Assembly (NCBI RefSeq): GCF_001661265.1
Contig: NW_017566999.1
Span: forward strand, 186,001-250,000
DNA length: 64,000 nucleotides
Direction: 5' to 3'
Source: Saitoella complicata NRRL Y-17804
Lineage: Eukaryota; Ascomycota; Saitoellomycetes; Saitoellales; Saitoellaceae
The notes beneath the pieces are model-generated. The model worked only from the letters and a program-made list of their open reading frames with translations. It was not told the DNA's origin and made no database searches. Positions 32,637 to 43,845 of this stretch are shown here, piece by piece. Both the position numbers and the translations under genes were made by a program. Position 1 is the stretch's first letter; the number at the start of each line of letters is the position of its first letter.

Positions 32637-33506
32637 GGTGCTCCGGTCAAACGCAGTGCCGTCGGTGTGTCCCAGATCCCGGAAACGGCAAAGAAGTGAC
32701 GTCTGCGCGTGTAACGTAGACAACATCCCACACTACCCACAGAACGGCCAAAAGCTTTTCGATTTAGGAAGAGTATGAGGTCTGAGAGGCTACAATGCAG
32801 GAAATGTGTTGTGATGGGGTTAGGACGTGCTTGCAAATAATTCTCTTACAGCATGAGAACATGATGACCATGAATGCAGCCGCGGAAGAAGTCTGATCAC
32901 GATAACTTGAACTACTCTTCTGATGCTTCGCAGACCAACGCTCATTTTCTTGGGGTTGGAGATAGGAATGGGATAGCCTTGGTGAGCTTTTGAATGGAGA
33001 ACTGGCATCATGGATCTTACAAGTGTACATGTTCAAATTCGAATTCGGAGACTGATACAATTTATCCCAACAAAACTTGAAAGAGCCTTACGGGAGCTGG
33101 CTGTTTTCTGTAAGATATTCAACCGGAACTCTGCCTGGTGAGAGCGGTCTCGCGTTGAGACAGGCATACATGATAACGTGCAGAGATGCGTGGGAAAGCT
33201 TGAGGACCCGGGCTTTCGAAGTGGTCAACTCCGAAATCAAGACATTGAACAAACATCAAACCAAGTGCAAGAGTGTATACCATCAACAACCATAGAATGC
33301 TTTTTGTATATGATATGCGACAAACCCCCATTTAGAATACTGACGAAATTGCCTAGGCGTAACCCATTGCGAAGGACTTCTAACATCTGCAGTGCCTTCT
33401 TTCTCTTCCACTTCCACTTTCGCATCCCCAGATACGTGACATATATGTTCCTCAGATATATCGTACATACTAATACTCATACCCCTTGTGTGGACCAGTT
33501 ACTCAG
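32637..33506. other. Intergenic, nothing recognised
   Basis: Upstream DNA of the G-patch gene and the 3' flank of the J-domain gene on the same strand. Several short open frames occur on both strands, none with motifs or good splice context. Confidence 0.5.
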
Positions 33507-35032
33507 TCATCCGCCTGCTCGGGTCTCGTTTGGGTTTGGTGTAGGTCTCTCGCTCCAGAACCACCCATTTGCGCGGGTCCGGTTGAAGTCGTATCCTGTA
33601 CTCGAACTTCTTCTGCTCCTGCTCCTTCTTTCTCCAGGATCCCTAATCCAATCATTCCTCTCTCCTTCGCTGCTCGCTGAGCTCGAACTCCCAGCATCAT
33701 CCTCCTCATCGTCAAGATCCACGCCGCGGTGATTCTCCATCATCTGTACAACCATTAGCCAGGTATTCAGAGATTTTGGACTGTCGACGGTACCTCCAAC
33801 ACATCCACCACCCCACCAAGTAGCTTCATCACCCTCTCATTCAACAATCCCCTCCTCCCTCGCTCACGTTCTCCCTCAACTTCTCCTCTCGCTCTTTCAC
33901 GTTCCTCTGCTCTCATCCTAGTCGCATAATCAATCCGCATAGGAATCGCTAACGTCACCCGTGCCAGCTGCACCGATACGTGAAACCGATTAACAAGATC
34001 GAAGTACGACAGTGTGCTCATATGCTGCCGTACACGATTGACGCGGTGAAGCTCGATCGAGAGGAGAAGAGCGTACGTTTGCGTTGCTGTACCAACTCAT
34101 TAGCTGATGCGTTCGGTTGCATCACAAGGGAATTCATACCCAGAACGACCTCTCTCAACCTCGAGAAACTCCTCTCCACAGCTTCTAACACCTCTTCTCC
34201 AAGCCCCAAACTCGGATATTGCCGATTCAATACCTGAAATGCCTTTCTCAATAACGTAAAATCTCCTTCCATGAATTCCCTCAATACAGCGGCTACTGCG
34301 CTTCGGAAGGTGTATTCCCCCAGGAATGGCGCCGTGGTGGTTGCCGAAGAGATACTGGAGGGCGGCGTACCGGCATGATCATAGATGCGGCGATTTGAGG
34401 ACGAGGAGAGGATATCGTACTGTATTAGACAATATGTGAGTACTTGAAGAAGCCGAAGCGAAAACGAGTATACGTACGGCAAACGACACCTTCTGAAACG
34501 CCGCTGTCGCTGCTGGTACATTCGGCAATTTGTCTGGATGGCAGATTCTGCAGCGCTGATAATCGCTCATTAGCACTCATTCATGGTACAGCGGAGATGA
34601 AGTAGCATACATCCAGGTATGCTCGACGCAGTTCTTCTGGTTTGGATGTTCGCGAGGCGCCGAGGATCTGATAAAGGTCGTCTAACTGTAGAATCTCTGT
34701 AAGAACAGCATTTAGCACAGTCACTCGTCTATCAGTCGTACGAGCCTACCTTCTACAATCCTAGTCGCCTTCGGACTCATCTTCGCTCCACCATGCACAT
34801 CTCCTTGTCCACTCCTTGCTCCGTTCTCACGTTGCGGCGGAACAGGCTCATTCAAATCGACCATGCTTGGCTGCCGCGATGGAGGCCTACTAGGCGGCCG
34901 TGATGCACCAGCTCTGCTCCCAGGTCGACTCGACGATGGCGTCCGTGTCCGCCGCTGCTTTGGTGTTGACCATGAGTCGTGAACATGGCCGGTATTGGAA
35001 GGGAGATCAGATGTCGATGTTCCCAATGGCAT
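33507..35032 (-). CDS. J-domain (DnaJ-type) co-chaperone
   Basis: Six exons whose phases all close: 35032-34750, 34696-34611, 34555-34478, 34419-34093, 34024-33794 and 33743-33507, giving 413 residues. The J domain is spread over exons 2-4: LDDLYQILGASRTSKPEELR, RRAYLDRCRICHPDK (with the HPD motif) and QKVSFAYDILSSSSNRRIYD, followed by HAG. It lies at about residues 100-165, unusually far from the N-terminus because of a Ser/Pro/Arg-rich leader. A helical region follows (LREFMEGDFTLLRKAFQVLN), then TLSYFDLVNRFHVSVQLARV and an Arg/Glu-rich, disordered end. J proteins stimulate Hsp70 ATPase; the client and compartment are not apparent. The fourth intron (34025-34092, 68 nt) has the weakest branch site and is the least certain join. 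Confidence 0.85.
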
Positions 35033-35497
35033 TCCTGTTGCAGAGGGGTGGATAGATGTGTGATAAGAGATGTTCTGCTACCGGATAAGGAGTCGAGCGA
35101 TGAACAATACGTATCTCCGTCAAGGAATGTCGTATAGGAGAGACAAGAGCACTGAATTGAACCGCTCGTTGTGCAGGTTCACGTAGAGCGTTCTTTGACA
35201 GTCTGTCTGGTATTCGGATGCCTCCCCCGTGAAAGCGGAGTGCATTTCGTTCTGCCTCAAGTGGTGTCGCAGATAGAGGTGAGCGACCAGGGTTGTGCCC
35301 AGTGGGACCCTTGCTTGGCCCTGTAACCTTAAACCGCGACTGGTAGGGACTGCCCCGCCTGACATGTGAAAGCCGCATGTGCGCAGTCTCCTGCCAAAAA
35401 AAATATATGTACTCGGAGATCAGTGAAAACGAATGGTATTCTATCTAATTTGTACTTGAACTGGCTGTTACTCATACATTCCTAGTAACGATCAAGT
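35033..35497. other. Upstream region of the J-domain gene
   Basis: 465 bp between the J-domain start and the ARB1 stop. An open frame of 123 codons (35007-35378, minus) overlaps the J-domain start in another frame and has no recognisable motif. Confidence 0.45.
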
Positions 35498-37360
35498 TTA
35501 AGACGACTGCGAGGTCCTCGCCAACTGCTTAGCCTTCTCGATAGACGCGAAAGACTCCTTCATAAGCGACTCCTTGTACTGCTGGATAGTCATGTCCAAA
35601 CGCTGCACCTGCTTGTCCTTGACCTCCCACAACTCATCGGCAACCTGCGAGATAAGTCTGAAGTCGTGAGAAACGAGCACGACACCACCGTTGAATGCCT
35701 TACATGCCGAAGCCAACGCATCAATGGATGGGACATCCAAGTGGTTAGTAGGCTCGTCGAGCAAGATGATGTGAGGGTTCTCCATAGCCAACTGAGCGAA
35801 AACGACACGAGACTTGAGACCGTCGGACAAGGTTCTAATCTCGGACGTTTGGTGGGTACCAGAGATACCGTAACGACCAAGCTGAGAACGCCAGTAAGAC
35901 AACTCCTTCTCGGGGTACTTCTCCTTGTACAGGGAGAGGAAGTAGTCCAAGGGAGACTTTTCAAAGGGAAGCTGGTCAGCAGAGTGCTGAGAGTACTTGG
36001 CGAGCTTGAGACCAGAGTAACGGGTGATGTTACCGTCAATAGGAGACAAGTGTCCGGTAATCAAGTGAAGCAAAGTAGACTTTCCAGTACCGTTCTTTCC
36101 GACAAGGGCAATACGGGAGTCCATGTCGATACCAAAAGACAAGTCCTTGTAAAGCGCGTTCTTGGGCAAACCGTCGTAAGAGAAAGTAACGTCGGAGAAA
36201 GCGATAATCGGAGGAGGAAGCTTGCGGGTCTCGGGGAAGTTGAAGGAAAGGGGCTTCTGAGTGACGATAGACTCCAACAAACCGGCAGCCTCCATCTTGT
36301 CGATAATCTTCTGCTTAGACTTGGCTTGTCTGACCAAGTTGGCATATGTACCAGCGGAAGCAATGAACTTCTTGATATGGGCAATTTCTTCCTGCTGCTT
36401 GTTGTACGCCTTCATGTGGTTGACCTCCAATTCCTCCTTCGTCCTGACGTAAACATCGTAGTTACCACCGTAGTAGACCAACTTCTTCCCGAGAGTCAAG
36501 TCCATGATGTTGGTACAGACTGTGTTCAAGAAATCCTGGGAGTGAGAGTTGACGACCAAGATCTTGTTGTAGGTGGAAAGGTAAGCCTCCAACCACACCA
36601 CGGCCTCCAAATCCAAGTGGTTAGTGGGCTCATCGAGCAAAAGCAAAGTAGGCTTGATGAACAACGCTCTCGCAAGAGCGACACGCATACGCCAACCACC
36701 AGACATGTCCTTAGTAGCCTTCCCCATCATCGGCGCAGTGAAGCCCAAACCAGACAAAATCATCGAAGCCTTAGCCTCCATAGTGTTAGGGTCCAAATCA
36801 TCCAACTCGTCGTACTTGTCCTGCAACAACATCTCATCGACATCCGGATCCGCCGCAAGCTCGTCAATCTCCTTCTCGAGCTTCGCCGCCTTCGCCTTAG
36901 CAGACGCAACAATGTAGTCCAACGCATTGACATCAGATGGCTCAGCTTCGGAGTTCAAGAGGTAAACATCGATAATCTCGGGAATAGGAACATCACGCTG
37001 AGCCAAAGAAGTCAAGAACGTCGACTTTCCGGAACCGTTGTGACCCAAAAGACCATATCTCTGACCGTAGTTGAGCTCAATAGTGGCGTTCTCAATCAAA
37101 ACACGTCCGTGGAAAGAAAGCGAGTACTGCTCGATCTTAATATCGCGGGAACGCTGGTCGGAAGTCAAGACACCAACAGCGGATCTGTCGAAGTTGGAGT
37201 TATCGTCCTCGATGGACATACCATCGATACCGGAAGCGACAGAGTTGGGTGTGTCAGTGCCCTTCTTGGAGGACTTCAACGCGGTAGGCTTCTCGCCCTT
37301 CGCGGCGGCCTTGGCGGCCTTCTCGGCCTCACGCTTGAGCTTGGATGCGGACTTGGACAT
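35498..37360 (-). CDS. ARB1: Arb1, ABC-F ATPase of ribosome biogenesis
   Basis: Soluble twin-ATPase of the ABCF2 group, needed for 40S and 60S subunit assembly. Single exon, 620 residues (yeast Arb1 610). A Lys/Ala-rich N-terminus precedes two nucleotide-binding domains: Walker A GHNGSGKST near residue 107 and GKNGTGKST near 424. The signatures are MSGGWRMRVALARAL and the variant LSDGLKSRVVFAQLA, where Asp-Gly replaces Gly-Gly as is usual in this family. Walker B is LLLLDEPTNHLD and IILLDEPTNHLD. There is no membrane domain, consistent with ABC-F. Codon use is strongly biased, in line with high expression. Orientation is the same as FIG4, whose stop lies 304 bp upstream. Confidence 0.97.
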   Translation of the reverse strand: MSKSASKLKREAEKAAKAAAKGEKPTALKSSKKGTDTPNSVASGIDGMSIEDDNSNFDRSAVGVLTSDQRSRDIKIEQYSLSFHGRVLIENATIELNYGQRYGLLGHNGSGKSTFLTSLAQRDVPIPEIIDVYLLNSEAEPSDVNALDYIVASAKAKAAKLEKEIDELAADPDVDEMLLQDKYDELDDLDPNTMEAKASMILSGLGFTAPMMGKATKDMSGGWRMRVALARALFIKPTLLLLDEPTNHLDLEAVVWLEAYLSTYNKILVVNSHSQDFLNTVCTNIMDLTLGKKLVYYGGNYDVYVRTKEELEVNHMKAYNKQQEEIAHIKKFIASAGTYANLVRQAKSKQKIIDKMEAAGLLESIVTQKPLSFNFPETRKLPPPIIAFSDVTFSYDGLPKNALYKDLSFGIDMDSRIALVGKNGTGKSTLLHLITGHLSPIDGNITRYSGLKLAKYSQHSADQLPFEKSPLDYFLSLYKEKYPEKELSYWRSQLGRYGISGTHQTSEIRTLSDGLKSRVVFAQLAMENPHIILLDEPTNHLDVPSIDALASACKAFNGGVVLVSHDFRLISQVADELWEVKDKQVQRLDMTIQQYKESLMKESFASIEKAKQLARTSQSS

Positions 37361-37664
37361 TTCGTATAGTCAATCGAATAAACTGGTATCAAAAGAAGGT
37401 GAATAATTCCGACAATCGATTACTACTCAGGCGTTTGTTCTTGGGAGTGTTGAAGCGCCTGCGCTGGTTAGGAGGCCTTTTGCTGCGACCGACGTCGGGT
37501 TACTCAAAAATTCAACGCCACACCAAAAAATTGGGACGCATGTGCCTCGGCAGTGCTGCATGCTTACGACGTAAAGCCGTCATTGCATGTTTTAGCTAAC
37601 GATATGCTTGTAAATGCTGAAAATACAGTTGACATAGTAGAGCCTATCATTCCAATTGGGCGGT

Positions 37665-40493
37665 TCAAGTCTCCTTACCGCCACCCTTTACCGCCGCCTT
37701 GCCAACGGTCATTCCCCTCCCTTTCAGCCAGCTCTGATAGGCCGTATACTTCTTCTTTACCACCTCCTCGCTATCAATGCCACTCACCAAATTGCTCTTC
37801 ATCTTCATTGCTTCCTGCGGTACGTCCAGGTACCTCTGAAACACTGCCAGATCCTCCTCCTTGGGACCGTGTGACTCGACCTTGGCAGTAGCCATATCGA
37901 CATACGGCGTAAACTCGGGATGTGGTTTGTTCGAAGAAGTGGCAATGACCGCTGTGATTGTTTGCGCCTGAGGATATGAGATGTACCTCTCGTACTCTTG
38001 CATCTCCTGCTCATTCACCGTCGGTTGCGAACACGCATGCACAATATTGTCAACGGCGGTAACCTTTCCTTCATGTTTTCCTTCATCTTTGATTTCCTTT
38101 TCACTGGATCTTTCACTGTCATGGAAACTTCCCGTCTTCTCCATCACAGCAGAGATGCTCGGATCCGCATGAATCAACCACCGATGTAGCGAAAAACTCT
38201 TCTCCTTACTCGCTTTCTCCTTTTGCTTCTCGATCTCTTTCGGTTGAGAAACTTCCCGCGCCCTAATCTTGAACGGACTGATATCCATTTCCCTACCTTC
38301 CTTCTGCATGACGCCCGGAGGAAGATACCGGAGTGAGGAGTTCACATTGTATGCAAAGACACGCTGGAAAGAGGATATGACGGGTTTGTACACGTTCGTC
38401 CAATGATCCGCCAAAACCTTTTCCTCTACCCTCCCCTTCACCTTCGGCATCGCAGGAGGCCCTTCGCAGTCTTTCAAGTTGTTCGGCGTCCACCACATCT
38501 GATAGTCCCTCCGTTTGCGCGGCAGCCTCGGGTCATGGTGATGCAGATGATAATCATTCGTCAAATCCCAAAGCTTCGGTTTATCCTTACTGACGCGGAA
38601 GTTGCCAAGGAAGAGGTTAATCGCCTCTTGCCTCGTCGCATCCACGAACGAGTTCGAGTAAAAGCGGCGGACAGCCTCGATCATATCCCGCGAATGCGAG
38701 GACCATTGATTGATCTTCCTGTACCCCTCGACCGTGTTCACGAGATGACTTCCACCATACTGCAACGCAATCGTATCACCATGGTCATGGAACATCTCCG
38801 TCAGCAGATTCACAGCATCAGTATCGAACGCGACAAACGGCTCATCAATGATGCCCAGTGCATGTAACTGATGTCCCAACGCCCTCTTTCCTATCATGAA
38901 CTGCGCAGCATTCGTCCGGTCCAAACAATCGATACAGTTCGTCCTCACCACACCATGCTGAAGCTTCATGATATGCTGTCCAGCAGCTCTGGCTGCGGGC
39001 GTCGGAGAACCCCCGTTGTGGAAGAATCCAGTTTCCTCGAGCACTTGCTCCGCAATACGTTCCAAGGTGAGGATAACTTCCTGATCCCGGCTCTTCGATG
39101 CGCGAGACATGTCCCAAGCGATATACTGTATTTTCCTCCCCTCCTCCAAGAACTGGTTGAGATACTCAATACAAGCAGTGAACTCCGTCAATAACAGCGA
39201 CTCACGCGGCGTCCGTTCCCTCTCCTTGACAAGGTTCAGCACAACACACGGCGCCCCATACCGCCCAAACATATCATCAAAATGTAATGCCGCAGCACTA
39301 TAAAATGGATCAACAACATTAATCTCAATCGGTGGTTTCGGGCTCATGTTCGTCACATCCTGGCTCCAATTCAACGGGATCGAGCCTCGGTGCTGGACGT
39401 AGGATGTATACCGCGGATTTCCCCAAATCCCCTCCTTACCGGAGTGGAAGCTCATGGTCAACATGTCACTAACTATCTGCTCCGTCTCGACCTCGTTCGC
39501 GACATATCCCTTGTCGTTCACGCCTCTCTTCAGGAATCTCGCTCCAGCGAAGAAATGCGAGCGGCGGGCGATGAGGGTGATATACACAGCCCTCCCAAAC
39601 ACCGATAACTTGGCTTGATCGATGAACCCGTGAATAATCGGTAAGCACCAATCCGTCGTATCCTTCAAACATGTCCGAGCACCTTGCAAGAGATGGTCAT
39701 TCCAGACAAACATCTCATTGAATATGGGTTTCGGTGTCTTCACTTTCGTATGCGGACCAGCCGCTGCCGCCGCTCTTGTGCGGATGATGTTGTTCTGTAA
39801 CGTGTTTGTGATATCGTAGGTATAACTGAAATAAAACGTCTTCCCCAGATCCAAGCTCTGGAAGATACTCAGGTACCGGCCTTCTTCTGAGTTACGGTCG
39901 GGGAGCTTCGAGGTGGGTCCAGCCATGATCGGGAGTAATTGAGTTTCATCGACGTGGTAGACATAATGACCACCGATCAGTGCGACAATGCTCCTCTTCG
40001 TGATGAGGCTCATATAGTACCCCGCCGTAAATCGGATGAACCCAACGATGCCCCACGCCACCAACAATTTCGTAAACCCCGTACTCTTATTCCCATCTTC
40101 AATTGTCCCCAACAACGCCAGCACTTGTCGTCGGTTATACACCGCATCATCCTCCGTCAAACTCAATTCACCGACATCCACAGTCCGATCAATCTTCAAG
40201 ACACGGAAGATAGTATCATCCGCATTCGCCCCGACGACATAGAACCTCGTACGCGTCTCGTAAAGCGTAAACCGTACCATTGCCTTACTGACCGACACAA
40301 TCGGCATCGTATCATGCGCCTGAGCAACATCCTCAAACAACCGGAACGTATTCCCTGAATCCTGCGGAGCAGGAGCCGGAGCCAGTACTGAAGCCGAGTT
40401 TCCTGAATCCTCCACCGCAGCTCCTGCCGTATGATCCGCCCTTAACTTCTGAGCTTCTGTCGGCCCATCATTCGCTATTGTGTCTGCTTCCAT
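37665..40493 (-). CDS. FIG4: Fig4, Sac-domain PI(3,5)P2 5-phosphatase
   Basis: Vacuolar/endosomal phosphatase that, in complex with Vac14 and Fab1, both makes and removes PI(3,5)P2. Single exon, 942 residues (yeast Fig4 879). The Sac domain spans about residues 95-620, with TKRSIVALIGGHYVYHVDET, ARRSHFFAGARFLKRGVNDK and EIVSDM-type blocks. The catalytic C-x5-R motif is intact: RTNCIDCLDRTN near residue 535. The C-terminal third includes PKLWDLTNDYHLHHHDP and a Lys-rich variable tail. The start MEADTIANDGP gives a disordered 60-residue leader before the conserved ETRTRFYVVG. It is head-to-head with KSH1, 196 bp between starts. Confidence 0.96.
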   Translation of the reverse strand: MEADTIANDGPTEAQKLRADHTAGAAVEDSGNSASVLAPAPAPQDSGNTFRLFEDVAQAHDTMPIVSVSKAMVRFTLYETRTRFYVVGANADDTIFRVLKIDRTVDVGELSLTEDDAVYNRRQVLALLGTIEDGNKSTGFTKLLVAWGIVGFIRFTAGYYMSLITKRSIVALIGGHYVYHVDETQLLPIMAGPTSKLPDRNSEEGRYLSIFQSLDLGKTFYFSYTYDITNTLQNNIIRTRAAAAAGPHTKVKTPKPIFNEMFVWNDHLLQGARTCLKDTTDWCLPIIHGFIDQAKLSVFGRAVYITLIARRSHFFAGARFLKRGVNDKGYVANEVETEQIVSDMLTMSFHSGKEGIWGNPRYTSYVQHRGSIPLNWSQDVTNMSPKPPIEINVVDPFYSAAALHFDDMFGRYGAPCVVLNLVKERERTPRESLLLTEFTACIEYLNQFLEEGRKIQYIAWDMSRASKSRDQEVILTLERIAEQVLEETGFFHNGGSPTPAARAAGQHIMKLQHGVVRTNCIDCLDRTNAAQFMIGKRALGHQLHALGIIDEPFVAFDTDAVNLLTEMFHDHGDTIALQYGGSHLVNTVEGYRKINQWSSHSRDMIEAVRRFYSNSFVDATRQEAINLFLGNFRVSKDKPKLWDLTNDYHLHHHDPRLPRKRRDYQMWWTPNNLKDCEGPPAMPKVKGRVEEKVLADHWTNVYKPVISSFQRVFAYNVNSSLRYLPPGVMQKEGREMDISPFKIRAREVSQPKEIEKQKEKASKEKSFSLHRWLIHADPSISAVMEKTGSFHDSERSSEKEIKDEGKHEGKVTAVDNIVHACSQPTVNEQEMQEYERYISYPQAQTITAVIATSSNKPHPEFTPYVDMATAKVESHGPKEEDLAVFQRYLDVPQEAMKMKSNLVSGIDSEEVVKKKYTAYQSWLKGRGMTVGKAAVKGGGKET

Positions 40494-40689
40494 ATGTGCT
40501 GGAGATTCACATCTCTTGGAAATCTTATTCGCAGTAATAATCGAGCCGACTGTACGACGCGACCCCGTATACGTGTGGGCGGAACTTCAGGGGTGGTGAG
40601 ACAACCTGGACGGCATGCAGGATACGCGATACGTCAGGAAACAGCAGCTCGTCCTATACGAACAAGAAACATCCAATTGATTCTCCATC

Positions 40690-41039
40690 ATGGTTCGTCA
40701 ATACGTTCACTGCAATTTACTGTCTCGCTAACCTTGGCATACAGTCCGCCCTCTTCAACTTCCAATCACTCCTCCTTGTCATTCTCCTCCTGATCTGTAC
40801 CGCAACATACGCACATGCCCACGCCCCGGCAATCATGGATAGAAACAAGCATGGGTTCGTAAGCAGTAAACTTCCTTTAAGGAGGAAACTGACTTGCAAA
40901 CAGGTTCATGGGGGTTTTCTGGAAGGCTGCGCGGATAGGTGAGAGGTTGAGTCCGTACGTGAGTTTGTGTTGCGCTGCTATGGCTGTGAGTGTGTCTCTT
41001 TTGAAAGGGTCCTTGACGATATCTGACAGGTTGGGTTAG
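40690..41039 (+). CDS. KSH1: Kish/TMEM167 small Golgi membrane protein
   Basis: Essential small protein of the early secretory pathway (yeast Ksh1, 72 residues; animal Kish/TMEM167). Three exons: 40690-40692, 40745-40854 and 40904-41039 (introns 52 and 49 nt, both with GTTCGT donors and CTAAC/CTGAC branches), giving 82 residues. The first exon is only the start codon. The spliced product begins [17 protein letters not shown], then [19 protein letters not shown] and [20 protein letters not shown], matching Kish almost throughout, with two membrane segments. The end is about ten residues longer ([13 protein letters not shown]). Ordinary frame scanning shows no usable start, so this gene is easily missed. 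Confidence 0.93.
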
Positions 41040-41515
41040 GTTTCTCTCTTCTTCTCATGATCCACCATCCCAGTATTGTCTCTAGCGCTGGTCTCGGAGT
41101 TCTGGTGTTTTCTTTTTCTGGCATACCACAGACCACGGCCGCGGTCTAGGGATACAAATTCTGACTCTATGTCATCGCAATCCTTCCCGTTCTCTAGACT
41201 CAGTCAACTCAGAAGAGCGCGTGAGATATCACTTGCCGTAGCAGAACCCTTGGTCTACTCAATCCTATTGGTAGGCCTGATCATCATGATTCGCACGACA
41301 ACGGCTACACGCATGAGAAACATCTCCTCATTATGCCAAAAAATATCGATATCTTAACCACTAGCTACAAATCAAAGGTAACACCATATATCTAACCAGA
41401 ACCCAAGATTCCCAATTTGCTTTGCTTATGCAACGTACCTCACTCGCGTACCCAAATCCAACTCCGAACTTTTGCGAGCCTAGCTTTCCAACTTTCGTGA
41501 CTCGTTCGTGATAAA
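41040..41515. other. Intergenic between converging genes
   Basis: 3' flanks of KSH1 and the copper-fist gene. A 93-codon open frame at 41076-41357 has no supporting motif. Confidence 0.5.
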
Positions 41516-43845
41516 TCATACATGCAACATCCCACCCTGAGCCTGTACTTGCTGCTGCTCAACAGCCGGACTCAAACTCTCATGTCTCGACCCAAACCCG
41601 TGTCCGTGGTCGAGCATCCCATCTTGACTTACATTCACCCCATGGCCGACACCGGTACCGTGACCAGCGTCAAAACCATGCTGCGCCTGCGCACTTCCCG
41701 GCGGCTGTGGCGGCAGGATCTCATTCATCGACACCGGACTCTGAAAATGCCCAGTATCAACAAACTCTGAATAATTCGGACTCAATGGTCCCGCACTCGC
41801 GCTTCCCGGCCTACTACCCGGCTGATGATGCTGGTGTAGTTGCTGCAGGACATACCCCTGCTGGCCATGGGGTACACCATTCGCACCGTAAACATCCACC
41901 ACCGGACTCGTCTGGTAATGCTCCACATGGGTTCCAGGAGAGGGCATTCCATGATACGGACTCAGATTCACCGGGCTGGGTACACCACCGTTTTCACTCC
42001 CCTGCATCACATACCCATGTCCAGCACCCAACCCAACACCATCCTGCTGCGCACCAAAGGAAGTACTGAAATGAATCACCTCCTCACCTTCCGTAATCTG
42101 CGTCAAGCCCTGTCCATGTCCATGTCCGCCATAATGTGTCGGCGTCGTATTCACGTTTGTGACAATCTGCTGATTCAGGTCCTGCATGAATTGATCCATC
42201 GGTAAGGCCTCGATGTCATTCGGTGTGGGGTGATTACACTGCGCACTCAATGACCCAGACGAGACATCAACATGGAATTCGGCACCCGACAAATCCAACT
42301 GCGGGACATTCTGTGAAGTCTGCTGCGGTCCTGGCCCAGGCACTGCGCCGACAAACGGCGACTGCGACGTAGGTGTACTCGACGCATGACTATGACTACC
42401 ATGCGAATTCAGATGATACATCCCCGGTCTTGTCGTATTCTGTTGTTGTGATACGTCATCCGTGGGCGTAACACATACTGGTCCATTCGGTCCACAACAC
42501 TCCCCACCGGTCGGAGTCCCATATAACAACGCAAGCTCCTCCGGCGTCAACTCTCTCTGTCCACCGGCGCCCATGTTTTGCGAGAATTCGTAGGCGCTGG
42601 GTGTCGGGGCGGTGTTGTCCATATTCGTAGGTGTCGCGTTTCCGGAACTACTACGGTGGTAGTGTTGTTGTGTTTGCGGACTGATACTCCGGCTCGATTG
42701 TTGTTGATACTGTACACCTCTCGGCTGTGGTGGTGCGCCCATGTTGAAGTACTGTACACCCTCCGCACTCACCATCGTATCCGGCACAGGCGCAAACGCC
42801 GGAGAATTCTGCGCACTCTGACTCTGCGCCAACGCGACCAAATTTGCATGACGCTGGATAGCTGCCTGAGCATCATCGTGCGCTTTCATGATCTCGTCGT
42901 AGTCTACCGTCACCCCGGTGTTGCTCATATGCTGCCGTGCGAGGTGTTGCTGATTTTGCAAGACTTGACTTCGTAGTGGTTTTTGCATGGGTGAGGTGAC
43001 GGGGTTCATCGCGGGCGAAGGACCGGGGTTTAGTGCAGGTTTCTGGTAGGGAGTGGTTCGTACATTCTTCAAGTTCGTCGAGCCGGTTTTCAGTGAACTT
43101 CGTCTTCGACTGCCCTTTAGGGGATCAGAACCGCTCAGCGGATCGAGTGGTGGTGGGAAGGCCGGTGGACCGAGTTCGAAGGAATCCATCCCGAGGCCAT
43201 CCAATCCCGCTACCATCGGACTCTCCAGCGCGATACTGGCCCCACTGGGCGGCATCCACGGTGACTGCCCATACGCCGTAACTGCCGGACTCGCCAAGAC
43301 CGACCCAGACGGCCCAATCCACGGTGACGGATACGCAACCGGCGACGACAAGACCGCAGCACTGGGCCACAACGTCGGCGCAAATGCGGGCGAGGGCGCA
43401 GTGGACGAAGTAGCAGAGTACAACTGCGGCATAACCTGCGGTGTCGAACTCGCGCATATACACGGCGCATTCCCACAATAGTCACACGTCTGATTCAACA
43501 ATCCATTCACGCCCTCTTTCGGTCCCTGTGCGCCACCCAATCCCGCCGTAAGGTCTTTTGCGCCGTTCGTTAGGTGTATCACGTCTGGCGCATTTTGCCG
43601 GCCTTGACATTCGCAGCGGGAGTGTTTCGCTTTTGATTTTCGGAGTTCGCGACAATGTGGGCACTGGCTGACTGGTCGGCCTTTTTTGCGGATCTCGGTC
43701 AGGGGACGTTCGGTATGTGCGCAGGCTGATGATCGATGACCGCGGATACAACTTTCGCAAGCTGCGACGAAGGGTGAGCAGATGGATCGGGGTGGCTCGT
43801 CGAGGAAACACACGTACCGTACTTCACGCCATTGATCATGACCAT
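41516..43845 (-). CDS. Copper-fist transcription factor
   Basis: DNA-binding regulator of copper (and sometimes iron) genes in the Mac1/Cuf1/Ace1 family. Exons 43845-43818 and 43761-41516 around a 56-nt intron, giving 757 residues. The first exon codes MVMINGVKY; the splice completes MVMINGVKYACESCIRGHRS. The fist follows with CAHTERPLTEI, the KKGRPVSQ minor-groove motif and CPHCRELRKSKAKHSRCEC, so zinc ligands and basic residues are all present. Beyond it lie two further cysteine groups: TCDYCGNAPCICA near residue 125 and GGECCGPNGPVCV in the middle. The rest is Pro/Gln/Ser/His-rich activation-type sequence. Whether it activates in low or high copper cannot be told from sequence alone. Confidence 0.92.

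Noticed and set aside
35007-35378. 123-codon minus-strand frame overlapping the J-domain start
   Set aside because: It overlaps the first J-domain exon in another frame and has no motif or splice signal. More likely leader DNA, though not excluded.
35666-37369. 567-codon open frame on the plus strand opposite ARB1
   Set aside because: Antisense shadow of a highly biased gene; the composition (Val/Leu/Arg/Gln) is that of reverse-complemented ABC-protein codons and no start context or family exists.
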